In this document: piece after piece, positions 1 to 6,306 of the stretch
Numbering within the stretch: position 1 is the first letter of the stretch
How the letters are laid out: every line of letters starts with the position of its first letter
Source: an uncultured Coriobacteriaceae bacterium
Lineage (GTDB): Bacteria; Actinomycetota; Coriobacteriia; Coriobacteriales; Eggerthellaceae
Assembly (NCBI GenBank): GCA_902796815.1
Contig: CADBQL010000370.1
Location: 1 to 8,498 of the forward strand
DNA length: 8,498 bases
Reading direction: 5' to 3'
Position numbers and translations under genes: made by a program
Notes under the pieces: generated by a model
What the model saw: the letters and a program-made list of their open reading frames with translations, nothing else
The model's database searches: none
What the model was told of the DNA's origin: nothing

Positions 1-1061
1 GCATGGATGCGCTCGGCGGCGGCGCTGGTGGCGCGAATGTTTTCGTTTTCTACGAAAATGCGTTTCGCCTGAGGATATTTCGAAACGATTGAACGCTCGA
101 TTCGATCGATAGCTTCATCGATGTCATCACGCGACGAGCCTGGAAGGAACGTCGCGTCAAGCGTTATCAGCAAGTCATCGGGACCCAGGTAGAGCGTCAG
201 GATTCGACCGCACTCCTCGACAAGAGGATCGGCTTCGACCATACGCTCAATCTCGAAGACCTCATCGGCATGCATACCCTCGCCGACGAGCAGGCCTTTT
301 GTTTCCCGGAGCAAAATGGTCGCCACGACGCACAGTATCAAACCGATGACGACGGACGCCCCCGCATCAATGTAGGGGTTATTGAGCAAATGGCCGAAGA
401 ACACGCCACAAAACGCGACGATCAAACCGAGTTCTGCTGCGGAATCTTCCAGCACGACGGTAAAAAGGCTCGGATCTTTAGCCTCACGGATAAACCGAAG
501 CGGGCTCACGTCGCCACGAGCCTTGTTGAAGTTGCGTAATGCCACACTCAGCGAAATGCCTTCGATGATGACCGAGGCGCCTATGACGATATAGCTCATC
601 AGTGGATTGCCAAGCGTCGTATCAGGACCAATCGAGACGATGTTGTGCAGGCCCTCGTAAATCGAGAAGCCACCGCCAAGCGCAAAAATCATGACGGCAA
701 CGACGAGCGTCCAGAAGTACAGCTCATGGCTGTAGCCAAACGGGTGCTCGATGTCGGGCTTTCGACTTGCGCGTTTCATGCCAAAAAGGAGCAGCAGGCC
801 GTTCCCGCTGTCGACGATGGAATGAATGCCTTCCGAAACCATCGCCGAACTTCCCGAAATCGCTGCCGCTATGAACTTCACGATGCCAACACCGATGTTC
901 GCCAAGATAGCAGCGATAATCGCACCGAGGCTTTCGCTCGGCTCATCGGCTTCGTCCGTACGCGCCGCCTGTCCGTCGGGCGCATCGAGAGGCAAGTGGG
1001 ACGCAACTCCATCTGCTTGCGGAACTTTTGACTCTATTGTGTTTTGGCTTGATATTGGCAC
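1..1061 (-). CDS. Cation diffusion facilitator (CDF) family metal transporter, C-terminus cut by window edge
   Basis: Inner-membrane metal/proton antiporter that would export divalent cations such as Zn, Fe or Mn; the metal cannot be told from sequence. The frame gives 353 codons up to the left edge, which is most of a CDF protein. The start is GTG at 1061-1059, chosen because AGGAG (1076-1072) sits 10 nt upstream and no better in-frame start is seen. Residues 1-43 are a polar extension. Helix 1 begins near residue 45 with LGAIIAAILANIGVGIVKF. The helix-2 metal site reads EGIHSIVDSGN, with H80 and D84 in the usual i/i+4 spacing. HPFGYSHELYFW (106-117) is the classic loop. The second site helix has LEDSAAELG (204-212), an acidic pair in place of the common HxxxD, as I recall for the SLC30A9/ZnT9-like branch. 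The soluble C-terminal domain starts near residue 260 (LLVGEGMHADEVFEIE). It lies downstream of and co-directional with the DUF697-like gene but is separated from it by two palindromic repeats, so it probably has its own promoter. Confidence 0.93.
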   Translation of the reverse strand, partial: MPISSQNTIESKVPQADGVASHLPLDAPDGQAARTDEADEPSESLGAIIAAILANIGVGIVKFIAAAISGSSAMVSEGIHSIVDSGNGLLLLFGMKRASRKPDIEHPFGYSHELYFWTLVVAVMIFALGGGFSIYEGLHNIVSIGPDTTLGNPLMSYIVIGASVIIEGISLSVALRNFNKARGDVSPLRFIREAKDPSLFTVVLEDSAAELGLIVAFCGVFFGHLLNNPYIDAGASVVIGLILCVVATILLRETKGLLVGEGMHADEVFEIERMVEADPLVEECGRILTLYLGPDDLLITLDATFLPGSSRDDIDEAIDRIERSIVSKYPQAKRIFVENENIRATSAAAERIH

Positions 1062-1198
1062 GTTCGATCTTCTCCTTTTCCACGCGTCACTGAAGCGCAA
1101 GGCAACGCTCTCGTTTTATTTGTATGGTACCGCACGCAGCGAGCGCAGGCATATGCCCTTCGCTCTTTTTCGAGAAAGGGATTTGGCGCATCTTATGA

Positions 1199-1227
1199 AT
1201 GAGTCACGCCCCCGGGGCGCGACTCAT
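1199..1227. repeat. Palindromic intergenic repeat, copy 1
   Basis: Two 14-nt arms, ATGAGTCACGCCCC and GGGGCGCGACTCAT, around one central base. The arms differ at one position. When read on the minus strand (the sense of the flanking genes), all 14 positions can pair if G-U is allowed. It lies between the DUF697-like gene and the CDF gene, 25 nt from copy 2. Confidence 0.9.
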
Positions 1228-1251
1228 CGAGCAAACCGGACCCGCCTGCGA

Positions 1252-1280
1252 ATGAGTTTTGCCCCTGGGGCGTGACTCAT
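1252..1280. repeat. Palindromic intergenic repeat, copy 2
   Basis: Arms ATGAGTTTTGCCCC and GGGGCGTGACTCAT around a central T. The sequence is identical to copy 5 (5957-5985). The TGA stop of the minus-strand DUF697-like gene (1279-1277) lies inside the right arm. No U-run follows on either strand. Confidence 0.93.
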
Positions 1281-2764
1281 TCGCGCTCGTCGTGGTGGAA
1301 AAAGGATTTCACCTTGTCGACTGCCGATCTGGTTGCGTCGTTAAACCTGTTCGACATGTTTTCGGTAGCGGCATTGAGCCTATCCGTCATTGCTTCGGTC
1401 GCATTGTTCACCGTATTAGAAACGTTTTCGACTGTACTGGAAACACCTTCGGCTACCGAATCGGTGGTGTGCTTGACGGCATTCGCGACGTTTTCGGTGA
1501 CAGAATCGGCCTTATGTTTGACCGCTCCCGCAACACTCGACGCCACCATATCGGTCATTTGCTTGACGGTATCAGTAACCGTCTGCATAAACTCGCTCGT
1601 ACGCATCATCGAAAGCGCCTCGCGATACGACGTGCGGCGAATGGCCTGCATGCTAACCGGTCCATCGGCCGCGGTAAGCCACTTTTTTGTCAGGACGCCC
1701 ACGCGGAAAACTAAGAACGCGCTCACAAGGCCTTCCGCAGTCGCACCGAGCACAACACCGCCCACACGAGCGCCTGCTCCTCCGCCCATGAGCTGGCCAA
1801 GCAGGTCGCTCAAATCAGAGTCCTCGATGCCGCCGATTATGAGCGCGCTTACCATCACGCGTGTATACAGGCGGGCAAGTCCCACGTTCGTCGGCCTAAA
1901 CCCACAGGTTTCGACAATCGAGCGCACAAGATCGAGGCATATCGAGAGCATCGTGACGGTGCTGATGAGCGGCGAGCGCGAAACCGCCGAAACGAAAAAC
2001 GCCGTGTTCGCAGCCCGCATCGTCGCAGCGTCGATCGCCGGGATGAAGTGGCGTTTGAAGAACTCTATCAGCAGGTCATCAGCATCATCCTCACGCTCGA
2101 GATACCCTTCGAGCTCGGCGATTTCTTCATCCGAAAGCTCCGTGTTGGCAATGAGGTTATCGGCAAGCATCCGACAGCGCCTGCGCCTGGCATGGCCTTT
2201 TTCGTCGCGAAGCTGATACAACGAGAAAATCGGACGCTTGGCGACCTTGACGACCGGCACGACGATGCCCACTATCACGAGCGCGACGATTAACGCGTAG
2301 AAAACCCAGCCGAGCACGGGATGAGCAGCCATGAGGTGATCGCCGACGTTGAGCATGCTGCCGAGCATCGTGAGGGCAACAAGCAAGCCAACGCAGACCG
2401 CGACTACGATCGTATTCGTATGAGTTCCGCGCGCGGGAGACCTCGTGGCTATAGCCACCTGAATCGCAGTTTCCTTCGCACTGTCTTCATCCTCATCGCC
2501 ATGCCCGTCTTCGCGATTGCGCTGGTTGTCGCTCGCGTCGCTCCCATCGAACGCATCTTTCTCATCCTGGCTTTCGTGGGGCAGCCGATCCCTATCAATC
2601 TCTTCGGCTTGTCCGCGGGCAAAACCACCCATCGAATCGCGCATTGCAAGCGCTCTGCTCTCACCAGAAATTGACGACATCTTGCTCGATTCCAACGCGT
2701 TGTCAGACCCCTGCAAATCGAGATGTTCGGTTTCGTATATGCCTTGCGGCATTTCGTCAACCAT
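1277..2764 (-). CDS. DUF697-like membrane protein with amphipathic repeat tail
   Basis: 495 residues of unknown function. The ATG start at 2764 has GGAGGG (2776-2771) 6 nt upstream. Four zones are visible. Residues 1-110 are hydrophilic and acidic, probably disordered (for example GHGDEDEDSAKE). Two hydrophobic helices follow at about 119-139 and 149-171, with the basic stretch HARRRR after them. A DUF697-like core spans about 240-365: RSPLISTVTMLSICLDLVRS, then CGFRPTNVGLARLYTRVM, then a glycine-rich hydrophobic helix. The tail at 391-486 has imperfect repeats of about 15 residues built on the pattern TDSVxExVxxxV, such as ADSVTENVANAV and TDSVAEGVSSTV. They give an amphipathic helix like apolipoprotein or LEA repeats, and the protein ends FFHHDERE. 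DUF697 proteins (YcjF type) are membrane proteins of poorly known role. The tail could lie on the membrane surface; that is inference. The stop codon is inside a palindromic repeat. Family assignment is by recognition only. Confidence 0.82.
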   Translation of the reverse strand: MVDEMPQGIYETEHLDLQGSDNALESSKMSSISGESRALAMRDSMGGFARGQAEEIDRDRLPHESQDEKDAFDGSDASDNQRNREDGHGDEDEDSAKETAIQVAIATRSPARGTHTNTIVVAVCVGLLVALTMLGSMLNVGDHLMAAHPVLGWVFYALIVALVIVGIVVPVVKVAKRPIFSLYQLRDEKGHARRRRCRMLADNLIANTELSDEEIAELEGYLEREDDADDLLIEFFKRHFIPAIDAATMRAANTAFFVSAVSRSPLISTVTMLSICLDLVRSIVETCGFRPTNVGLARLYTRVMVSALIIGGIEDSDLSDLLGQLMGGGAGARVGGVVLGATAEGLVSAFLVFRVGVLTKKWLTAADGPVSMQAIRRTSYREALSMMRTSEFMQTVTDTVKQMTDMVASSVAGAVKHKADSVTENVANAVKHTTDSVAEGVSSTVENVSNTVNNATEAMTDRLNAATENMSNRFNDATRSAVDKVKSFFHHDERE

Positions 2765-2896
2765 AGCCTTCCCTCCAGCTCAAGACGAGCCCTGCCTCAC
2801 GGCGAAAATCTATGCGTATCCTACACCGCGCCTATCCGATACGCGAGATGAGCACCCAAGCGGTTGCCCGTTCGTTACGATGGCTCAGCTCCCAGA

Positions 2897-2926
2897 GTAA
2901 GTCATGCCCCCTAGGACGAAACTCAT
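2897..2926. repeat. Palindromic intergenic repeat, copy 3 (degenerate)
   Basis: A decayed copy: left arm GTAAGTCATGCCCC, two central bases, then AGGACGAAACTCAT. The outer GTCATGCCCC and ACTCAT parts match the family, but the GGGGC half has become AGGAC, so the stem is weaker. It lies 6 nt from copy 4 between the AbrB-like gene and the DUF697-like gene. The rest of 2765-3001 holds no gene and no clear promoter by eye. Confidence 0.75.
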
Positions 2927-2932
2927 TCGCCG

Positions 2933-2961
2933 ATGAGTCATGCCCCAGGGGCAATACTCAT
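2933..2961. repeat. Palindromic intergenic repeat, copy 4
   Basis: Arms ATGAGTCATGCCCC and GGGGCAATACTCAT around a central A. It lies 40 nt past the stop of the AbrB-like gene. Relative to copies 2, 5 and 6 it is in the opposite orientation: the CAT-type arm is on the left and the AAT-type arm on the right. Confidence 0.88.
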
Positions 2962-3001
2962 CTCAAAGCAACGCGCCCACTCAAGAATTGAGCTCGATTA
3001 T

Positions 3002-3289
3002 CTATTCGAAATCGACAACGTGATACTCCACAGACTCAGAAACGGGACCAGCTTCAGCGCGAAAACGAGATACGAGCTCTTTACCCGAAAGACCTTCGCT
3101 GACCAGCGCCTCAAGAAGGTCAGCGCATTTTTCGCCCGCACTCTTCACGGGGCGAAACTCAACACCAGTCTTGGTTGCTACGACTTCGGCCTCGCTGCCA
3201 AACCCGTAGCTTTCATACAGTTCACGAGGAATACGCACTTGCATCTGAGCAGATATTTTCGCAATCCGAGGCTTGCCATTTTGCGCCAT
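3002..3289 (-). CDS. AbrB/MazE/SpoVT-type DNA-binding protein, no toxin partner seen
   Basis: A 95-residue protein. Residues 8-48 form a swapped-hairpin AbrB-like domain: RIAKISAQMQVRIPRELYES, then a glycine turn, then EVVATKTGVEFRPV. This is the fold of MazE-type antitoxins and AbrB/SpoVT regulators, which bind DNA as dimers. Residues 50-95 are a helical, acidic tail (LLEALVSEGLSGKELVSRF) of the size that in antitoxins contacts a toxin. The ATG at 3289 is preferred because AAGGAG (3301-3296) is 6 nt away; an ATG two codons earlier directly abuts the ribosome binding site. No toxin-like ORF lies on either side: the next gene downstream is the DUF697-like protein and upstream is the divergent malQ. 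It may be a solitary regulator, possibly self-regulating through the palindrome at 3307-3324. Confidence 0.85.
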   Translation of the reverse strand: MAQNGKPRIAKISAQMQVRIPRELYESYGFGSEAEVVATKTGVEFRPVKSAGEKCADLLEALVSEGLSGKELVSRFRAEAGPVSESVEYHVVDFE

Positions 3290-3306
3290 AACCATCTCCT
3301 TCTCCC

Positions 3307-3324
3307 ACCACCTTCGAGGGTGGT
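3307..3324. promoter_or_regulatory. 18-bp near-palindrome, candidate operator or leader hairpin of the AbrB-like gene
   Basis: ACCACCTTCGAGGGTGGT has 6-bp perfect arms (ACCACC/GGTGGT) around a TCGA centre. It ends 5 bp before the AAGGAG of the AbrB-like gene and lies downstream of that gene's likely -10. It could be a dimer-binding operator for autoregulation, or a leader hairpin next to the ribosome binding site. The palindrome is seen directly; its role is inferred. Confidence 0.45.
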
Positions 3325-3360
3325 ATCTTTACTTCTTTAGACTCAGTTTTACTTTTTATT

Positions 3361-3366
3361 ATTATA
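3361..3366 (-). promoter_or_regulatory. -10 box candidate for the AbrB-like gene
   Basis: On the minus strand this reads TATAAT, a perfect -10 hexamer, in a strongly AT-rich stretch about 70 bp before the start codon. The hexamer 17 bp upstream (TTTCTC) is a poor -35, so the promoter may rely on AT-rich DNA or an activator. Confidence 0.45.
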
Positions 3367-3428
3367 TACTATTTATTTGTTCCGAGAAAGCCCATAGCGT
3401 AAAAAAGCTCTGAATAAAGGCGATGTCG

Positions 3429-3440
3429 TTTTAGCTAAAA
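3429..3440. promoter_or_regulatory. Perfect 12-bp palindrome TTTTAGCTAAAA in the divergent promoter region
   Basis: A fully symmetric 12-mer in the AT-rich intergenic region between the AbrB-like gene and malQ. It lies upstream of both likely promoters, where a regulator could act on either gene. Short AT-rich palindromes also arise by chance, so confidence is low. Confidence 0.25.
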
Positions 3441-3499
3441 AAGAGCCTCCTTTTGGCAGCGATCAGCTTAGCCCTAACCACTTAACGACCACATTATGT

Positions 3500-3528
3500 T
3501 TGGGGCAAACGTTTTCTTGAAGTACAAT
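3500..3528 (+). promoter_or_regulatory. Promoter of malQ with an AAACGTTT operator-like centre
   Basis: The -35 is TTGGGG (3500-3505), the spacer is exactly 17 bp, and the -10 is TACAAT (3523-3528, five of six consensus bases). The palindrome AAACGTTT (3507-3514) lies within the spacer. Its central CG flanked by A and T runs is typical of operators of LacI/GalR-family sugar repressors such as MalR and CcpA. Binding here would block RNA polymerase, which fits sugar control of a maltodextrin enzyme. No repressor gene is present in the window. Confidence 0.5.
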
Positions 3529-3551
3529 CAGCGCAAGGAGGGCGATAGCCA

Positions 3552-5924
3552 ATGAGAGCTTTTCACAATTCGCGCGATTGCGCATACCGTGCACCATTTG
3601 GTGCAGTAGCAACAAAAACCCAGGTAAAACTAGCGATTGATGTATGGGATGCACCCGACGCCACGGTGCAGCTGCGCACCTGGACCGACGAAGAGGGCGA
3701 AGTGATCCTCGACATGGATCCCGTTACCGAGAAAACACACGCTTCCATAAAGGCTGCCACAGCAGGAAAAGACGAAGTGCATGGTCCAGCCACACGCTTC
3801 GAGGTGAGCTTTTCGCCAAAAACCCCAGGCATCATGTGGTATCACTTCATCATCACGAACGCAGAGGGAGAAACGTATCGCCTCGGCGTGCAAACCGGGC
3901 ACCGCGGCGGAACAAGCCAGGTCATGGAGTGGGAGCCACCGAGCTACCAGCTGACTATCTTTGAGCCAGGTGACTTAGCGCCTACATGGCACCATCCAAT
4001 CGACGGATACCTCTACGATGCGAGCGCCGAGCAAAGCTTCGAGGAAACTATCCAAACGCTGCGCGAGAACTATCCAGCCTCGTTGTTAAACAGGACTTTT
4101 GGCTGGGATGCAAGCATACTGCTCGAGGATAGGGACCTGAAGAAGCTCTTCGAAAAACAAGGCATGCCGACGCCTGGAGCATCAGGGCCGATGTGGCGCT
4201 TCGCAGCGAACGATGATGTATTTGGTTTTTGGTACAAAAACGAACGCGGCCGCCTGACGTGCACTCTTATGAACGCCTCGCTCGATCAGGGCTATGACGT
4301 GGCAATTCCTTTGGTCGACGAAACGGTGAGCGAGTTACTCGGCGGCGGTGAGGTGCCGCTGCATGAAGCGACCAAAACAAGTCTGGTTATCCCTATACCC
4401 GAGTCGGCTGAGGCCGGCGCAAAATTTGCGTGCATGCACCTTGGCCCTCTCGGCGCTTTCGTTTTGTATTTCCACAAGGTTCAGATGCTTCAGCGGCCGA
4501 TGGAGCCGGGCGTAGGCGTTCTCGCCCACATCACGAGTCTTCCAATCGAGGCCTCGAGCGATGACAATTGCACGGGCAAAACGCCTGACCATATTAGCAA
4601 TGCTTCGGATGCTGCCGCGAGCAGCCCCGCAAGCACGTCCAAGCTCGCCAAAGCCCAAAAAACGCATCCGGGCACACTCGGGGCGCCAGCGCGCGCCTTC
4701 GTCGATTGGCTTGCAGAAGCGGGTGTTCGCTACTGGCAAATTCTGCCCGTGAACCCGACCGATGAATACGGCAGCCCCTATGCAGGCATCAGCGCTTTCG
4801 CGGGAAACACGCGCCTGCTCGAAGGCTCGCCCGCGCAGATTGTTGATGCGCTGAGTAGCGCTGGTAGCAAAGAGGCCTACCGCGAGTTCTGCGAGCGCGA
4901 AGCCTCTTGGCTCGAACCGTACGCATCTTTCATGGCAATACGCCGTAAAATCGGCCCAGACGCAATGTGGCAAAACTGGCCCGAAATCTACCGCGCCTAC
5001 AACCCTGACGTGATTCGCAACGACGATGAGCTGGCATTGTACGCCTGCATCGAGCGGCGTCTCCAGTTCGTATTCGATACACAATGGCGCGAACTGCGGG
5101 CGTACGCAAACGAGCGAAACGTGCAAATCATAGGCGATATGCCCATTTACGTGAGCGCCGATAGCGCTGATGTGTGGGCACATCCGGAGTTGTTCCAGCT
5201 CGACGAGGACGGCGCACCCAGCGTCGTCGCAGGATGCCCGCCTGACGATTTTGCAGCTGATGGGCAAATCTGGGGAAACCCGGTGTACGACTGGACAGCG
5301 CTCAAGGCTTCTGGCTACGATTGGTGGCTGCGCCGCCTCAAGCGGGCGTTCGACCTGTGCGACATGACTCGACTCGACCATTTCATCGGCTTTTCGCGCT
5401 ATTTCTCGATACCGGCAGATGGAAAAGCCTATGAAGGTACGTACCGTCCCGGCCCTGGCATCGAGCTGTTCCAGACGGCGTTCGACCAACTCGGACCGCT
5501 GCCCATCGTGGCGGAGGACCTCGGCATCGTGACGCCAGGCGTTCGTGCGCTCTGCGCTGCATGCGGTTTTCTGGGCATGGACATCATTCAGTTCGCTGAC
5601 GGCGATCAGCGCGAGTCCTACACGCCGCGACCTGGGAAAATCTCGTATACGGGCACGCATGACAACCAGACGCTCCTGGGCTTTTGCAAGACGTATTACG
5701 GTGAGGAAGAAGCCGTCGAAACCGCGGCCAAGCTGATGAAAAACGTGCTCACGAGCTCAGCGGACGTCTGCATCATCCCGCTGCAAGACGTGCTCGGCCT
5801 CGACGACGAAGCACGCATGAATGTGCCAGGCGTTGCTGAAGGCAACTGGACCTGGCAAGCCGACGCATCCGCGGTACGCGCTGCGCTACCCACCGCCTGC
5901 AAGCTCGTGCAACTTTTCCGATAA
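3552..5924 (+). CDS. malQ: 4-alpha-glucanotransferase (GH77) fused to a barrel-less GH13-like N-terminal module
   Basis: A 790-residue cytoplasmic enzyme with no signal peptide. The C-terminal part (about 313-790) is amylomaltase, which transfers glucan chains between maltodextrins. Its signatures are VLAHITSLP (322-331), YWQILPVNPTDEYGSPYAG (394-412), and catalytic residues D609 (TRLDHFIGF, nucleophile), E655 (VAEDLG, acid/base) and D704 (THDNQT). Their spacing agrees with GH77. Residues 1-311 are extra compared with a typical MalQ of about 500 residues. They start like the N-domain of amylases/neopullulanases (FGAVATKTQVKLAIDVWD, then YQLTIFEPGDLAPTW). They then jump to TLRENYP (169-175), which normally marks the end of the GH13 barrel, and finish with a beta-rich C-domain (DDVFGFWYKNERGRLTCTLMNAS). 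About 350 residues of barrel are absent, and no GH13 catalytic site is seen. A serine/alanine-rich insertion of about 36 residues (334-371) follows the SLP motif. Start ATG: AAGGAGG (3535-3541) lies 10 nt upstream. The gene ends 58 bp before the convergent glutaredoxin-like gene. Confidence 0.93.
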   Translation: MRAFHNSRDCAYRAPFGAVATKTQVKLAIDVWDAPDATVQLRTWTDEEGEVILDMDPVTEKTHASIKAATAGKDEVHGPATRFEVSFSPKTPGIMWYHFIITNAEGETYRLGVQTGHRGGTSQVMEWEPPSYQLTIFEPGDLAPTWHHPIDGYLYDASAEQSFEETIQTLRENYPASLLNRTFGWDASILLEDRDLKKLFEKQGMPTPGASGPMWRFAANDDVFGFWYKNERGRLTCTLMNASLDQGYDVAIPLVDETVSELLGGGEVPLHEATKTSLVIPIPESAEAGAKFACMHLGPLGAFVLYFHKVQMLQRPMEPGVGVLAHITSLPIEASSDDNCTGKTPDHISNASDAAASSPASTSKLAKAQKTHPGTLGAPARAFVDWLAEAGVRYWQILPVNPTDEYGSPYAGISAFAGNTRLLEGSPAQIVDALSSAGSKEAYREFCEREASWLEPYASFMAIRRKIGPDAMWQNWPEIYRAYNPDVIRNDDELALYACIERRLQFVFDTQWRELRAYANERNVQIIGDMPIYVSADSADVWAHPELFQLDEDGAPSVVAGCPPDDFAADGQIWGNPVYDWTALKASGYDWWLRRLKRAFDLCDMTRLDHFIGFSRYFSIPADGKAYEGTYRPGPGIELFQTAFDQLGPLPIVAEDLGIVTPGVRALCAACGFLGMDIIQFADGDQRESYTPRPGKISYTGTHDNQTLLGFCKTYYGEEEAVETAAKLMKNVLTSSADVCIIPLQDVLGLDDEARMNVPGVAEGNWTWQADASAVRAALPTACKLVQLFR

Positions 5925-5942
5925 TCCTCGCGCTCTTGACGT

Positions 5943-5956
5943 GTCGCGCCCCAGGG
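5943..5956. repeat. Half-copy of the palindromic repeat
   Basis: GTCGCGCCCCAGGG directly abuts copy 5 and matches the inner part of a repeat arm. Its CGCCCCAGGG is the exact complement of CCCTGGGGCG inside copy 5, so it offers an alternative 10-bp stem after the malQ stop codon. Confidence 0.55.
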
Positions 5957-5985
5957 ATGAGTTTTGCCCCTGGGGCGTGACTCAT
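5957..5985. repeat. Palindromic intergenic repeat, copy 5
   Basis: Identical to copy 2: ATGAGTTTTGCCCC, T, GGGGCGTGACTCAT. It is the only full copy between the convergent malQ and glutaredoxin-like genes. The TGA stop of the glutaredoxin-like gene (5984-5982) lies inside it. In a malQ transcript (plus strand) 13 of 14 arm positions can pair, counting G-U. It probably serves as a transcript 3' end for one or both genes. Confidence 0.93.
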
Positions 5986-6236
5986 TGCGAAGATGCGGCT
6001 CGTTCGCCCAGCCAAGCAACGACGTCGCTGCTTTCATACAGCGGTGCCCCATCGATGAAAAGACAGGGAACCTGCTGCTTTCCCCCGACGGAGATCAGCG
6101 TTTGACGAGCGCTCTCGTCAGTGTAGATGTTTCTGAGCTCGATTGAGTCCTCCAAACCCATTTCCTTAATAGCGTGCAGCACCTTGATGCAATAGGGACA
6201 TGCCCGAGAATAGAAGAGTTCGAGCTTCTCGTTCAT
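5982..6236 (-). CDS. Glutaredoxin-like thiol-disulfide oxidoreductase
   Basis: An 84-residue thioredoxin-fold protein of the cytoplasm. The active site CPYC is at residues 13-16 after the first beta strand (KLELFYSRA). The cis-proline region reads GGKQQVPCLFIDG (51-63), followed by LYESSDVVAWL (66-76), as in glutaredoxins and GST N-domains. Length is normal for a small glutaredoxin. The start at 6236 was chosen because AGGAG (6247-6243) lies 6 nt upstream. An in-frame ATG at 6281 would add 15 unlikely residues that read through the inverted repeat. The extra cysteine C58 after the cis-proline is noticeable. The reductant is not known; in anaerobes without glutathione it may use thioredoxin reductase. 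The gene is divergent from the Nudix gene. Its stop codon is formed within the palindromic repeat. Confidence 0.9.
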   Translation of the reverse strand: MNEKLELFYSRACPYCIKVLHAIKEMGLEDSIELRNIYTDESARQTLISVGGKQQVPCLFIDGAPLYESSDVVAWLGERAASSQ

Positions 6237-6252
6237 TGTTAGCTCCTCATCG

Positions 6253-6283
6253 ATATGACATAAAGTCGGGTTTTTTGTCATAT
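6253..6283. promoter_or_regulatory. Inverted repeat ATATGACA-N15-TGTCATAT in the glutaredoxin/Nudix divergent region
   Basis: Perfect 8-bp arms at 6253-6260 and 6276-6283. On the minus strand the far arm contains ATGACA, five of six bases of a -35, with TCATAT 17 bp further on. The arms would therefore cover the glutaredoxin promoter elements, as expected for an operator. As RNA the 15-nt loop makes it a plausible leader hairpin instead. Which regulator binds is unknown. Confidence 0.45.
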
Positions 6284-6306
6284 TCGCTCCGAATGATGAT
6301 TTGCAA

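Noticed and set aside
1272..2216. 314-codon open frame on the plus strand
   Set aside because: It is antisense to the DUF697-like gene; its serine/threonine-rich product follows from the repeat codons on the other strand.
2765..3001. A toxin gene next to the AbrB-like gene
   Set aside because: The gap holds only two palindromic repeats, and no ORF there resembles a MazF, PIN or other toxin.
4335..5660. 441-codon open frame on the minus strand across malQ
   Set aside because: It is antisense to the well-conserved GH77 catalytic domain, has no recognisable domain, and arises from codon bias.
5957..5985. Standard Rho-independent terminators at the repeats
   Set aside because: The stems are good, but no copy is followed by a run of U on either strand. 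They are listed as repeats rather than terminators.
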